Below, one piece after another: positions 17,013 through 26,158 of a DNA stretch of 64,000 bases. Position 1 is the first letter of the stretch; the number at the start of each line of letters is the position of its first letter. Under the pieces are notes generated by a model. The model saw nothing but the letters and a program-made list of their open reading frames with translations, did not search any database and was not told the origin of the DNA. Origin of the DNA: Hyphomicrobium sp. LHD-15 (GTDB taxonomy: Bacteria; Pseudomonadota; Alphaproteobacteria; Rhizobiales; Hyphomicrobiaceae); contig NZ_JAVIFT010000008.1 of NCBI RefSeq assembly GCF_031157355.1, positions 62,001-126,000 on the forward strand, read 5' to 3'. The position numbers and the translations under genes are program-made.

Positions 17013-18308
17013 ATGCGAGCGACGTTCACACTCATTCACCGCTGGGCGGGCCTTTTCATCGGCGTTTTCCTGTTCATCGCGGGGGTGACGGGCGCGGTGA
17101 TCTCGTGGGATCACGAGCTCGACGAATGGCTCAACCCGCATCTGTTCGATGCCAAGAGCACAGGCGCGCCGCTTCCTGCGCTCGAGCTTGCGCGGCGCGT
17201 CGAAGCCGCGGATCCGAAGATCCAGGTGACCTACTTTCCGTTGTCGTTCGAGGACGGTCACAACGCCGACTTTTTCGTCGAACCTCGGGTCGATCCCAAA
17301 ACCGGCGAACTCTATTCCGTCGACTACAATCAGGTGTTCATCGATCCCGTCAGCGGCGAGGTGGCGGGCAAGCGTTTTTGGGGTGCGATCTCGCTCAACA
17401 GCGAAGACATTCTGCCGTTCCTCTACAAGCTGCATTACTCGATGCACATTCCGGACTTTTGGGGCATCGACCGGTGGGGTTATTGGTTCATGGGGCTCGT
17501 CGGCATCGTCTGGATGTTCGACTGCTTCGTCGGTTTCTACCTGACACTGCCGCGGCGAGCGGGGCAGGGCACCAGCGAGCCCGGCGGCGGTCCGGTGGCG
17601 GCAGTCGCGGCGCCGCGGCGTACATGGTGGGAGAGGTGGAAGCCCGCCTGGAAAATCAAGCGCGGGGCGAGCACGTACCGCCTAAATCTCGATCTGCATC
17701 GGGCCTTCGGTTTGTGGCTGTGGGCGGCCCTGTTCATTCTCGCTTTCACGTCGATTTCGATGAACCTCAACAACGAGGTGGTGCGGCCGATCCTGAGCCA
17801 GCTATCTTCCCTCACGCCCGACGCCTTCGATGATCGTGCTCCGGCGCCACTCAACGAGCCGATCGATCCCAAGCTGACATACGCGCAAGCCATCGATGTC
17901 GCGAGCGCGGAGGCGCGCCGGCGCGGCTGGGAAGAGCCGGCGGGCGCGGCTTTCTACGGGCGCCTGCACGGGCTCTATTCGATCAGCTTTTTCCATCCCG
18001 GCGAAGAGCATGGCTCCGCAGGTATGACCAAAATGCTGTTCCTCGATGCGGCCAACGGCTCTCTGCAGGGCGGGCGGGTGCCGTGGGAAGGCACGGCCGC
18101 CGACGTCTTCATGCAGCTTCAGTTCCCACTCCACTCCGGGCGGATTGCCGGGCTGCCGGGGCGCGTCTTCCTGTCGTTCATGGGGCTCGTGGTTGCGCTG
18201 CTTTCGGCGACGGGGATCTACATCTGGTTCAAGAAGCGGGCGGGGCGCCTCGTCCGGCAGACCGCTTCCAAGGGCACGACGCCGGGTCTGGAGCGGCTGG
18301 CGCCTTAG
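17013..18308 (+). CDS. PepSY-associated membrane protein, probable siderophore-iron reductase
   Basis: 431 residues with four transmembrane segments: near the N-terminus ('LIHRWAGLFIGVFLFIAG'), about 155-180, about 230-250 and about 390-415. The N-terminal 'HRWAGL' and later 'LDLHRAFGLWLW' are typical of the PepSY_TM (PiuB/FoxB) family, which sits in the inner membrane. Family members near siderophore receptors are thought to reduce iron from the imported chelate via conserved His residues. It follows the receptor by 132 bp on the same strand and is probably co-regulated by iron. Confidence 0.85.
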   Translation: MRATFTLIHRWAGLFIGVFLFIAGVTGAVISWDHELDEWLNPHLFDAKSTGAPLPALELARRVEAADPKIQVTYFPLSFEDGHNADFFVEPRVDPKTGELYSVDYNQVFIDPVSGEVAGKRFWGAISLNSEDILPFLYKLHYSMHIPDFWGIDRWGYWFMGLVGIVWMFDCFVGFYLTLPRRAGQGTSEPGGGPVAAVAAPRRTWWERWKPAWKIKRGASTYRLNLDLHRAFGLWLWAALFILAFTSISMNLNNEVVRPILSQLSSLTPDAFDDRAPAPLNEPIDPKLTYAQAIDVASAEARRRGWEEPAGAAFYGRLHGLYSISFFHPGEEHGSAGMTKMLFLDAANGSLQGGRVPWEGTAADVFMQLQFPLHSGRIAGLPGRVFLSFMGLVVALLSATGIYIWFKKRAGRLVRQTASKGTTPGLERLAP

Positions 18309-18461
18309 CGAACGTGGTTTTGCGATCCAGTCCACATAAAGCGGGTTTGAGATATTCAGGGGCTGGTGATAGTCCGCCGTCCGTCATTGTGGGAGCATGT
18401 CCGGCTTGTTACTCATCTAGCCGGCGGGACATGTTTTCGATGAACGGGGAGCGGGGCGGGC

Positions 18462-19298
18462 ATGCAGACGGGAACGCGGGCGGCTAGGTGGGCCGGGCTT
18501 GGTGTGCTGGCGCTTTCTCTCGGAGGCTGCGCGGACGGTATCGCGGGGCTCGATACCGCGTCGATCAAGCCGGCTGCAGAGAACGTTTCGGCGGGCTTCG
18601 TGCCGGGGGTGCCAAAGGGCTACCAGTGCCCGCTGGTCCCGAATGGGTTCGATCCCGCGGGTTCGATCTACCGGCTCGAAAAGGACGGCACCTATTTCCG
18701 GGTCAAGGATTTCACGACCGATCCGGCAATCACGGCGCTCGGCAGCGTCAAGCGCGAGGTTCCCATCTCCAACTACGTGCTGTCGGACACGCAGCAGGCG
18801 AATGCCGGGCTGTCGTTCGACCTTTTGCAGAAGGTGGTGCCAGGCCTCGCAGCGAGCGGCGCGGCCGACTACAAGAAGGCCATGACTGTCGACATCGCGG
18901 TCGAGGATATGGTGGGTGAAGTGATCGACGATCATGTGGCCGACAAGATCGTCGATCTGTTCAAGGCGAGCATGACTCCGAAGCGTGGCAGCAAGTATTT
19001 CCTTGTCCGCGAGACGGTGCGGGCCGGGGCCGTCAGCTACAAGCTGAAACACACAGATCTCGCCAAGCTCGGGGGCAAGGCGGAGGTCGAGAAGCTCGCG
19101 CAGGGCGCGGCCAACGTGACGGTGCGCGACAACGACGGCGTGTTCGAGATCAAGCAGACTTTCAAGCCGGATCGGATGGCCATCTGCATCAAGTCGGCGG
19201 AGATCGTGATCGAGGGGCCCGCGGCGGCCAGCACGGTTGCGCTCAAAAGCGCGGACGAGACGCCGGTTCCGCAAATCAAGCGGATCGGCAACCAGTAA
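18462..19298 (+). CDS. Lipoprotein of unknown function
   Basis: 278 residues with a lipoprotein signal peptide: 'LALSLGGC' puts the lipidated Cys at about residue 23. The mature part begins 'ADGIAGLDTASIKP' and includes 'GYQCPLVPNGFDPAGSIYRLEKDGTYFRV', here split at 'PLVPNG'. No enzyme motif is visible. The family is unknown to me. No operon partner is obvious: 154 bp separate it from the PepSY gene and 226 bp from the next gene. Confidence 0.7.
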   Translation: MQTGTRAARWAGLGVLALSLGGCADGIAGLDTASIKPAAENVSAGFVPGVPKGYQCPLVPNGFDPAGSIYRLEKDGTYFRVKDFTTDPAITALGSVKREVPISNYVLSDTQQANAGLSFDLLQKVVPGLAASGAADYKKAMTVDIAVEDMVGEVIDDHVADKIVDLFKASMTPKRGSKYFLVRETVRAGAVSYKLKHTDLAKLGGKAEVEKLAQGAANVTVRDNDGVFEIKQTFKPDRMAICIKSAEIVIEGPAAASTVALKSADETPVPQIKRIGNQ

Positions 19299-19524
19299 GG
19301 CGCCACGCCTTTCTGCCGGTTTTTCTTCTTTGTTGCCGTCTCTCGCACTCGGCTGTCCGTGTTGCGTCGCAATATTGCGTGCGATCAAACGCGTAGCGTG
19401 AAGTTTCTGCAATGCTTGTTGTCGAGATCTGCTTCGGGACTTCTTGTCCAAAAGGCGACGTCGGATTATCTTCAAAGAAAACGCTGAAGAATTCGAGGAA
19501 GCGACAAATCTGAAGGTGGGTGCG

Positions 19525-19806
19525 ATGGCCGATACGCTGACCCGCGACATTACCAAAGCCGACGTGGACAAGTTCCTGTTCGGCAAGCATCTGACGAGCT
19601 GCGCCGTTTGCGGGCGGTTTCGCTCCAAGTGCGATCTCGACGTCCATACGCTGAGTTGTCAGCGCGGTGAGACCGCCGATTGTTCGTCCAGCTCGACACT
19701 CAACGTGTTGATGATCGTTTGCCAGAACTGCGGCGCGATTGAATTCCACGACCGTACGATCATCGCAAAGTGGCTGGACAGCCAAAAGTTGGTGCCGGTG
19801 CGCTAA
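19525..19806 (+). CDS. Small zinc-ribbon-like protein of unknown function
   Basis: 93 residues. 'SCAVCGRF' and 'VCQNCGAIEF' form two CxxC pairs about 40 residues apart, a typical zinc-ribbon spacing, with further cysteines at 'SKCDLD', 'LSCQRG' and 'ADCSS'. A soluble DNA/RNA- or protein-binding role is possible but not shown. ATG 19525 has GAAGGTGGG upstream; a TTG start at 19444 would add 27 charged residues. A perfect 12-bp palindrome, CGCAATATTGCG, lies upstream at 19368-19379 and may be an operator. Confidence 0.6.
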   Translation: MADTLTRDITKADVDKFLFGKHLTSCAVCGRFRSKCDLDVHTLSCQRGETADCSSSSTLNVLMIVCQNCGAIEFHDRTIIAKWLDSQKLVPVR

Positions 19807-19899
19807 CTCTTTGCTGAGACCGAGGATTTGCGCTTCAGGGCTTTCCTGCGCTGCCGATTCACGCCGCGTCCGATAGGGGCCGCGACGATCGGAGCGCGT

Positions 19900-19979
19900 G
19901 GGCCCGAAGCGATCATGGTGGTTTTTAGTGAGACCAATGATTCACGCTTCGGGCTGGTAGGGCCCGAAGCGATCATGGT
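19900..19979. repeat. 20-bp direct repeat, two copies 60 bp apart
   Basis: GGGCCCGAAGCGATCATGGT occurs exactly at 19900-19919 and 19960-19979. The sequence around each copy is also similar: TGAGACC...GATT..CGCTTC at about 19814 and 19929, which suggests a degenerate tandem duplication. CGCTTCGGGC/GCCCGAAGCG (19945-19954 and 19961-19971) can form a hairpin. The second copy abuts the stop codon of the phytochrome kinase. Confidence 0.6.
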
Positions 19980-22528
19980 CAGCTGTTGCGTTTCAGCTCG
20001 GACAGCAAAACGCCGACGAGGGTCGATGCGTCGTAAGGTTTCCTGATTACGGGGACTTCGGCCATCGCATCGGGGATGATCGCGTTGTCGCCGTAGCCAG
20101 TGGCGAAAACGAACGGAATGCGAAGCTTCGCAAGCCTTTCGGCAATCGGCATGGATGTGCCCACTCCCAAGTTGACATCCAGGATGGCAATCGAAGGTGC
20201 CTTGCGCGCGAGCACACGCAGCGCTTCGGCGGAGGTTGCGGCCGTGTCGATGACGCCGGCGCCGTGCTGCGCCAGGATGTTTTCGACATCCATCGCGATC
20301 AGAAGCTGATCCTCGACGACCAGCACCGATAGTCCGGCCAGTGCAGCCGGCTCATCGAGCGACGTCTCGGCTTTGTGCGCGGGCCCGATCGGCTTTCCAG
20401 GCACGAGGGCGGATACGAATTTGGCGGGAATGAGAAAGTGGGCAACAACGCCGGTTTTCTCGAATCTGAGGTCGCTCTCGCCGCCGAGATCGAAGGGTAC
20501 GCTGCGGTCGACGAGGACGACGCCGAAACCGCGCCGGTGGGGCGGAGAAACGCTTCGCTCGCTGGTTTCTTCCCAGATGACGGCGCAATCCTGATTGGCC
20601 GTGTAAGACCAACGCACAGCGAGCTTTCCGTTTACGCCCGAGAGAGCCCCGTATTTTGCGGCGTTGGTTGCAAGCTCGTGGAAGACGAGCGCCATCACCG
20701 AATACGCGCGGGAGTCGAGGCCAGTATCAGGCCCTTCAAGGGAAATTTCGCCTGTGCGCCCGCTGTAGGGTGTCAACTCCGCTTCCAATAGCGTGCGCAG
20801 GTTGCCGCCGCCGTCGTTGCGTACGACCTGATCATGCGCCAAGGCGAGTGCCATGATCCGCCCTTTCAGTGTCGCGACGTAGTCGTCGATCGATCGTTCC
20901 TCGGCCGGTTGCGAGATGATGGATTTGATGAGCGCGAGGATGTTCTTGACGCGATGATTGAGCTCCTCGTTCAGCACCTTGAGCCTGAGGTCGGCCTTGC
21001 GCCGTTCGGCCGATAGCAGCTCCGTCTGGCGCATGATGACTTCGAGAAGGGCCGTGCGAATGGCCTCGGCGGTTTCACGGTCCTCGGCGGTCCAGGGTTT
21101 GGATTGATGCTGGACCGTTTCCTTCCAGATGGCGAAGCTCCTGCGCGGCGTGAGGCGCTCGCCAAGTGGTCCGGTCGCATAGGTTTTGGCGGGGTTTCCT
21201 GCCCATTCGACTGTTTGGATGACTTCCTTGCGGAAGAAAATCAGATAGTCGCGGGGGATTTGCGACAGGGGGATGGCGAGCACGCCTGAAGCGTCGGCGC
21301 TGAACTTCTCGGTGCCCGGCAGATGCGTGGCGAGTTCGTGCGTGGCCCAGACGCGGTTTTCGGATGCTGAAACGAGAAAACGCGCAAGGGCCGGGATGTC
21401 GTCCTCGGGCGGCGCGTGGCCAAACGCCGTCCATGTGCCGTTGATCCACAAACCAATGCCGTCGCACGGCATCAGCTTGGTGAAGGTGCCGATTTTCTCG
21501 CGTAAGAACGACTGAATGTCGTTGTGGTAGGTGATTTCACGCAGAAGCCCATCGAGCGTACGCCGCGCCATGATCGCAGCTTCCAGGCGGGTCTTCTGAT
21601 TCATGGCCTGCAGATGCAGCGAAAAGAACTCGCCGAACATCTCCGCGGCGACGCGCTGGGCCATCGACATGGTCTTCGGCGCGTAGTGGTGACATGCAAT
21701 CAGCCCCCATAGCTCGCCTCCGACGATGATCGAGATCGACATCGAGGCCGCGACGCCCATGTTGCGCAGATACTCGCAATGGATCGGCGACACGCTTCTC
21801 AAGTGCGCAAAGCTCAAATCCAACGGCTCGCCGGATTTGTCGAGCTCGGGTTCGATGGCAATGCGCGGGCAGGAGGCATCGGAAATGATGCGGATGGTGT
21901 TCTTGAGGTAAAGCTCGCGTGCTTGCTTCGGGATATCGCTTGCCGGAAAATATTGGCCGAGGAAGCTCTCGAGATCGTTCTGCTTGGCTTCGGCGATGAC
22001 CTGGCCTGCGCCGTCGTAGGTGAACCGGTAGATCATCACGCGGTCATAGGCGAGGAACGCCCGCATCAAGCGAGGCGTCTGCTTCAGCATTTCATCGACG
22101 TTCGCGTAGCGCTTCAGCCGCGCTATGAGCATGCGCGAAAGGGCAAGCGGATCTACGTTGCGCTCTTTCGTGACGGGCTCGAATTCAATGATCGCGTTGC
22201 CCTTGTGGTGGTGAACGGCGACGTCAAACGCGCGGGAGTCATCGAGCGCGAGCTGCATGATGATACCGGGCCGCGAGGCATCCGTCGCGCCGGTCAGCGC
22301 GTTGCGCAAACTGTGGACCGCGCTTCTGCCGATGACTTCGTCGAGCAGCTTGCCGATGAGTTCCTCGTTCGCGAGCCCGAGCGCTTCTGCGGCATTCACA
22401 GAATGACGCCGGACCGTGGTTAGCGTCGCGTCACAGGCAATGAGGAAACCGTGAGGCTGGATGCTGCCGGGAATGTGAATCGGCTCGCGGTCGCAGTTGG
22501 TAAGATTGACGCTTTCGGTGCGCTGCAT
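19979..22528 (-). CDS. Bacteriophytochrome - HWE histidine kinase - receiver hybrid
   Basis: 849 residues. The order is PAS (about 15-115), GAF (about 140-305), PHY (about 320-495), HWE-type kinase (about 510-705) and a C-terminal receiver (about 728-849). Cys12 in 'NCDREPIHIPGSIQPHG' matches the biliverdin-binding Cys of DrBphP. The GAF motifs 'FPASDIP' and 'SPIHCEYLRNMGV' and the PHY-tongue 'RRSF' are present, so a red/far-red photoreceptor is likely. The kinase has 'ELNHRVKN' (phospho-acceptor His) and 'HELATNAAKYGAL'; the receiver has the phospho-acceptor Asp in 'AILDVNLG'. No heme oxygenase or output regulator lies nearby, so biliverdin and downstream partner must come from elsewhere. 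Confidence 0.9.
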   Translation of the reverse strand: MQRTESVNLTNCDREPIHIPGSIQPHGFLIACDATLTTVRRHSVNAAEALGLANEELIGKLLDEVIGRSAVHSLRNALTGATDASRPGIIMQLALDDSRAFDVAVHHHKGNAIIEFEPVTKERNVDPLALSRMLIARLKRYANVDEMLKQTPRLMRAFLAYDRVMIYRFTYDGAGQVIAEAKQNDLESFLGQYFPASDIPKQARELYLKNTIRIISDASCPRIAIEPELDKSGEPLDLSFAHLRSVSPIHCEYLRNMGVAASMSISIIVGGELWGLIACHHYAPKTMSMAQRVAAEMFGEFFSLHLQAMNQKTRLEAAIMARRTLDGLLREITYHNDIQSFLREKIGTFTKLMPCDGIGLWINGTWTAFGHAPPEDDIPALARFLVSASENRVWATHELATHLPGTEKFSADASGVLAIPLSQIPRDYLIFFRKEVIQTVEWAGNPAKTYATGPLGERLTPRRSFAIWKETVQHQSKPWTAEDRETAEAIRTALLEVIMRQTELLSAERRKADLRLKVLNEELNHRVKNILALIKSIISQPAEERSIDDYVATLKGRIMALALAHDQVVRNDGGGNLRTLLEAELTPYSGRTGEISLEGPDTGLDSRAYSVMALVFHELATNAAKYGALSGVNGKLAVRWSYTANQDCAVIWEETSERSVSPPHRRGFGVVLVDRSVPFDLGGESDLRFEKTGVVAHFLIPAKFVSALVPGKPIGPAHKAETSLDEPAALAGLSVLVVEDQLLIAMDVENILAQHGAGVIDTAATSAEALRVLARKAPSIAILDVNLGVGTSMPIAERLAKLRIPFVFATGYGDNAIIPDAMAEVPVIRKPYDASTLVGVLLSELKRNS

Positions 22529-22952
22529 CGAGTGCTTTCAGAGGTTTCGGTGCGGCTTCGGTTGTTCGTCAGGCGGGCCGGGGACTTCATCGAAATGACG
22601 ACCGCCGGTGTTGCTCCGTGCGGAAAGACGGGGAACACAACGTCGCAGAGGCGCTCCGGGTTCCCGCCATTTTCCGGGGCGTATCCTTTTGCACCGGGAC
22701 CATTCTATCCGATCTTTCGCAGCGTGTGCGGAGCGTGGTCAATTTTCGGCACACCAGAGCCATCAATTCGTCCCGTTGGAAAGGCCCACTTCGTGAGATC
22801 GAGTCTCACTAGTTTCACGCCTTTGTGTGTGGGCGCGCCAATCCGACGCCGCGCCCGATCTGAAACCAATCCTCTGCTTCCAAGTTAATTCAGGCGATGG
22901 CGGATCATATCCGTTCATCACGGGTTCAGAGACGATGTGAGATATCGACATC
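22529..22952. other. Divergent intergenic region, phytochrome and opgC
   Basis: 424 bp between divergent genes. Frames in it are out of register with both genes and have no domain. It should contain two promoters. I see no RNA gene and no strong inverted repeat. Confidence 0.5.
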
Positions 22953-24095
22953 ATGCGTGAGGGCCCTAAAAAGGAACGCGACCTGCGGATCGATTTTTTC
23001 CGCGGACTGGCGCTCGTCTTCATCTTCATCGATCACGTGCCCAACAACACGTGGGCGCTGGCGACGCTGCGGAACTTCGGATTCGCGGACGCAAGCGAAG
23101 TGTTCGTGTTGCTCGCCGGTTATTCGGCGGGACTTGCCTACTGGTCGATCAGCGAGCGGGAGGGCTTTCGGGCGACCGTCAGCCGGGCGAGTCGCCGCGC
23201 GCGCGAGATCTATCTTTGGCATCTGGGCGTGTTTGTCGTGTCGGCCGTTCTGCTCTATTCGGCAGCGCGTGTGTTCGGAAACCCTGACTTCGTCAATCAC
23301 GTGGCGCTCTCGGAACTCGCCAAGGATCCGATGCGCACGCTCGCCTCGGCTCTGGTCCTGTTCTATCAGCCCAACATGATGAACATCCTGCCACTCTACG
23401 TGGTGCTAATGCTCTGGCTCCCGTTCGTCGTCGCGATGTTGAGGCGCAGCGTTCTGCTCACGCTCGGCTTGTCGTTCGGGATCTGGCTGATCGCGACGTC
23501 GTATGGCTTTAACCTGCCGACGCATCAGCGCACGGAGGGCTGGTTCTTCAACCCGTTCGCCTGGCAGCTTCTGTTCACGACCGGGGCGGCGGTGTCGGTG
23601 TTGGCTCGGCGTGTCGAGGCGCGCCCTCGGGTCGAAATTGCAGTACCGGCCGGTCTGTATGTGCTCTTCGCGTTCGTTGTGGCTGCGCCCTGGATTCCGG
23701 TTCCGTGGTTGCCTAGCGAACCTTTGGTGTCACGCGATATCGTCGGTTCGATCAACAAGAACGACCTTTCGGCCTGGCGTTTCGTGCATGTTCTCGCACT
23801 CGCCTATCTGGTGGCGAGTGTGGTGCCCAAAAATGCACCATGGCTTAAGAAGCAGTGGGCGCATGTTGTTGAGCTTTGCGGAAAAAATTCGTTGGAAATT
23901 TTCTCGCTTGGCACACTCTTGTCATTTTTAGGTTGGATAGCCCTGGTTCAGCTCGGGTCTAACCAAATGACAGTGCTGGCGGTCAATGTGACCGGCATCG
24001 CGATTATGAGTGTGACCGCATGGCAGTTGTCCAAATCCAGACCGATCCGCGCGTTGCCGCAGCCGCGAACCGCTGCGCCCGTTCTCGCTTCCTAG
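22953..24095 (+). CDS. opgC: OpgC-type membrane protein (periplasmic glucan succinylation)
   Basis: 380 residues, about ten hydrophobic segments, a polytopic inner-membrane protein. The start 'RDLRIDFFRGLALVFIFIDHVPNN' shows the hallmark N-terminal 'DFFRG..L..IF.DH' of OpgC proteins, which add succinyl groups to osmoregulated periplasmic glucans. They belong to the wider acyltransferase-3-like group. The final segment 'GKNSLEIFSLGTLLSF' is also typical. Its stop lies inside the next gene, which overlaps by 76 bp, so the pair is probably translated from one mRNA. Confidence 0.88.
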   Translation: MREGPKKERDLRIDFFRGLALVFIFIDHVPNNTWALATLRNFGFADASEVFVLLAGYSAGLAYWSISEREGFRATVSRASRRAREIYLWHLGVFVVSAVLLYSAARVFGNPDFVNHVALSELAKDPMRTLASALVLFYQPNMMNILPLYVVLMLWLPFVVAMLRRSVLLTLGLSFGIWLIATSYGFNLPTHQRTEGWFFNPFAWQLLFTTGAAVSVLARRVEARPRVEIAVPAGLYVLFAFVVAAPWIPVPWLPSEPLVSRDIVGSINKNDLSAWRFVHVLALAYLVASVVPKNAPWLKKQWAHVVELCGKNSLEIFSLGTLLSFLGWIALVQLGSNQMTVLAVNVTGIAIMSVTAWQLSKSRPIRALPQPRTAAPVLAS

Positions 24096-24886
24096 TTTCG
24101 TTGGTTGGCGCGGCGTTGCTCGGCATCGCCGCAACGGTTCCCGCATCGGCCGGGGGATGCACGGCGCCCCCCGATCTCGTCGATCTCGGCGCGCCGCTTC
24201 CCAAATTGCTGACGGCGGTTCGCACGAACAGCCCGGTACGCATCGTGGCGCTCGGCTCGTCCAGCACGTGGGGTGCTGGCGCGAGCAGCCGTGCGCACAG
24301 CTATCCGGCGCGGCTCGAGCGCGAGTTGCGCGTCACTTGGCCCAACAACGATGTTCGCGTGATCAACGCAGGCGTCAACGGGCAACTTGCGCGCGATATG
24401 GTGGCGCGTATCGACAAGGATGTCGTGCCGCACAAGCCGCAGCTCGTCGTGTGGCAGACCGGCGTCAACGACGCCATCAAGGAGGTGCCGCTCGACGCCT
24501 ATGGGCAGCTGCTACAGACAGGCATCGAGCGCTTTCGCGCTCTCGGCGCAGACGTCGTACTTATCGACCAGCAGTTCTATCCGCGCTTCGCGAAGCTCAA
24601 GAACGGCGCTCTCTATATGGCTGCAATGCGGGAAACGGCGCTCAAGCTGAAGGTGCCAGTCGTGCAGCGCTACCGCATCATGCAGCATCTGATCGCGAGT
24701 GCGCAGTTCACGACTGCCACCTTGCTCGCGCCGGATCAGTTCCATCTGAACGATCAGTCCTACGATTGCATGGGACGGCTACTCGCGCAATCGTTGCGGT
24801 CGGCGGCCGCGTTGCCACCTGCGGCACCCGCTGTCGCTCCGGCTGTAGCTGTGCCAGCGGTCTCCAAGCACGAAGCGAACATGTAA
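24020..24886 (+). CDS. Secreted SGNH/GDSL hydrolase
   Basis: 288 residues with a signal segment at about 22-45 and the SGNH blocks: nucleophile Ser in 'ALGSSSTWGAG' (block I), Gly in 'NAGVNGQ' (block II), 'TGVNDA' with the oxyanion Asn (block III), and 'DQFHLND' with catalytic Asp and His (block V). It should be an esterase or acyl-handling enzyme in the periplasm. Overlap with opgC suggests it works on, or edits, the same glucan substituents; this is inference. The C-terminal 25 residues are a Pro/Ala tail. The only start giving a whole signal peptide is ATG 24020, which lies within opgC. Confidence 0.85.
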   Translation: MAVVQIQTDPRVAAAANRCARSRFLVSLVGAALLGIAATVPASAGGCTAPPDLVDLGAPLPKLLTAVRTNSPVRIVALGSSSTWGAGASSRAHSYPARLERELRVTWPNNDVRVINAGVNGQLARDMVARIDKDVVPHKPQLVVWQTGVNDAIKEVPLDAYGQLLQTGIERFRALGADVVLIDQQFYPRFAKLKNGALYMAAMRETALKLKVPVVQRYRIMQHLIASAQFTTATLLAPDQFHLNDQSYDCMGRLLAQSLRSAAALPPAAPAVAPAVAVPAVSKHEANM

Positions 24887-25268
24887 GCGCCCTACCCAGC
24901 TTCCGGCCATGCCTGGAGCTTTGGGCGGTGCCCGCTTTCGGTGCGATGAACAATAATGCGTATTCGAGGGTCTTTCGCAGAACGGGCTATTGAATTGGCG
25001 CGCTTCTCGACGCACTTCAAATGTAAGGCGCTCTCGATGCGTCTGCCACGCATTGCGGGTGCGCCACCAGGCTGCTCACTCCGAGTCGAATGGATGTGAA
25101 AGTCCGGCTTTTTTTGTTCGCCGTCGCATTTTCTGCGACGAACCGGTTGCTCCGCTGGCCCCCCGCGCGTTCGGAGGAACGTGCGTTCTGCGCGATAGGG
25201 GCGAGCTGAAAACGTGCGGAGCATGGCTCTGTCAAAGATGCCTCGGTGCCAATTCAGGAGGCACGGCC
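24887..25268. other. Intergenic region before the DUF2189 gene
   Basis: 382 bp without a recognisable gene. A plus-strand frame extends upstream of the DUF2189 start but its residues are not conserved-looking. No hairpin-plus-T terminator is obvious after the SGNH gene. Confidence 0.45.
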
Positions 25269-26126
25269 ATGGCGACCACTCAGGGCATTTCCAACGCGCA
25301 CATTTCCATGCATCAACCCGGCGTCGATTTGAGATGGCCGGCGTCCGCGATCTGGCGCTCTGGCGAGCCGGCGGTTCGCAAGATCGGTATCGGGGACTTG
25401 AAGGATGCGCTCGCCAAAGGCTTCGCCGATTTCATGGCGGTGCCCACGCACGTGCTGTTCCTGTGCGTGTTCTATCCGATCGTCGGTCTGATCCTGTTCA
25501 GGGTCGCCTTCGGTTATCATTTGTTGCCGCTGGTGTTTCCTCTGCTCGCTGGTCTGGCTCTGATAGGGCCGGTGGCGGCGGTCGGGCTTTATGAATTGAG
25601 CCGGCGCCGGGAACAGGGGCTCGACGTGTCGGCCAGTCAGTTGTTCGAGGTGTACCGCTCGCCGTCGATCGGGGCCATCGTCCGGCTCGGGCTCGTACTG
25701 TTTGCGATTTTCGTCGCCTGGATGATGACCACACGCGCGCTTTACATGCAGACATTCGACGGTGCGTTTCCGGCTTCCGTCGCGGATTTTACCCATCAGA
25801 TGTCGACGACCCCGGCTGGCCGGGAACTCATCCTCACGGGCAATGCGATTGGGTTCTTGTTCGCACTCGTTACGCTGGTCATCAGCGTCGTTTCGTTCCC
25901 GATGCTGGTCGACCGGAACGTCGGCGTGGCGACGGCGGTGCGCACCTCGGTGCGGGCCGTTCTCGAAAATCCCGTCACAATGGCGGCCTGGGGGCTACTT
26001 GTCGCCGTGCTGTTGCTGCTCGGGGCGCTGCCGTTCTTCTTCGGGCTTGCCGTGGTGTTTCCGGTGCTCGGGCACGCCACGTGGCACCTCTATCGCAAGG
26101 TGGTGAGTGCCGACGAGGTCATTTGA
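25269..26126 (+). CDS. DUF2189 multi-pass membrane protein
   Basis: 285 residues. A soluble N-terminus including 'VRKIGIGDLKDALAKGFADF' precedes about six transmembrane segments (first at about 60-95, last at about 240-270). The sequence 'DLKDALAKGFADFMAVPTH' and later 'FPMLVDRNVGVATAVRTS' are typical of the DUF2189 family, often seen near cytochrome oxidase or other respiratory genes but of unknown function. ATG 25269 has a clear AGGAGG eight bases upstream, which decides the start against a much longer open frame. Confidence 0.85.
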   Translation: MATTQGISNAHISMHQPGVDLRWPASAIWRSGEPAVRKIGIGDLKDALAKGFADFMAVPTHVLFLCVFYPIVGLILFRVAFGYHLLPLVFPLLAGLALIGPVAAVGLYELSRRREQGLDVSASQLFEVYRSPSIGAIVRLGLVLFAIFVAWMMTTRALYMQTFDGAFPASVADFTHQMSTTPAGRELILTGNAIGFLFALVTLVISVVSFPMLVDRNVGVATAVRTSVRAVLENPVTMAAWGLLVAVLLLLGALPFFFGLAVVFPVLGHATWHLYRKVVSADEVI

Positions 26127-26158
26127 GCTCTGAGCGAGAGGGCTCATCTCGGTCCAGG

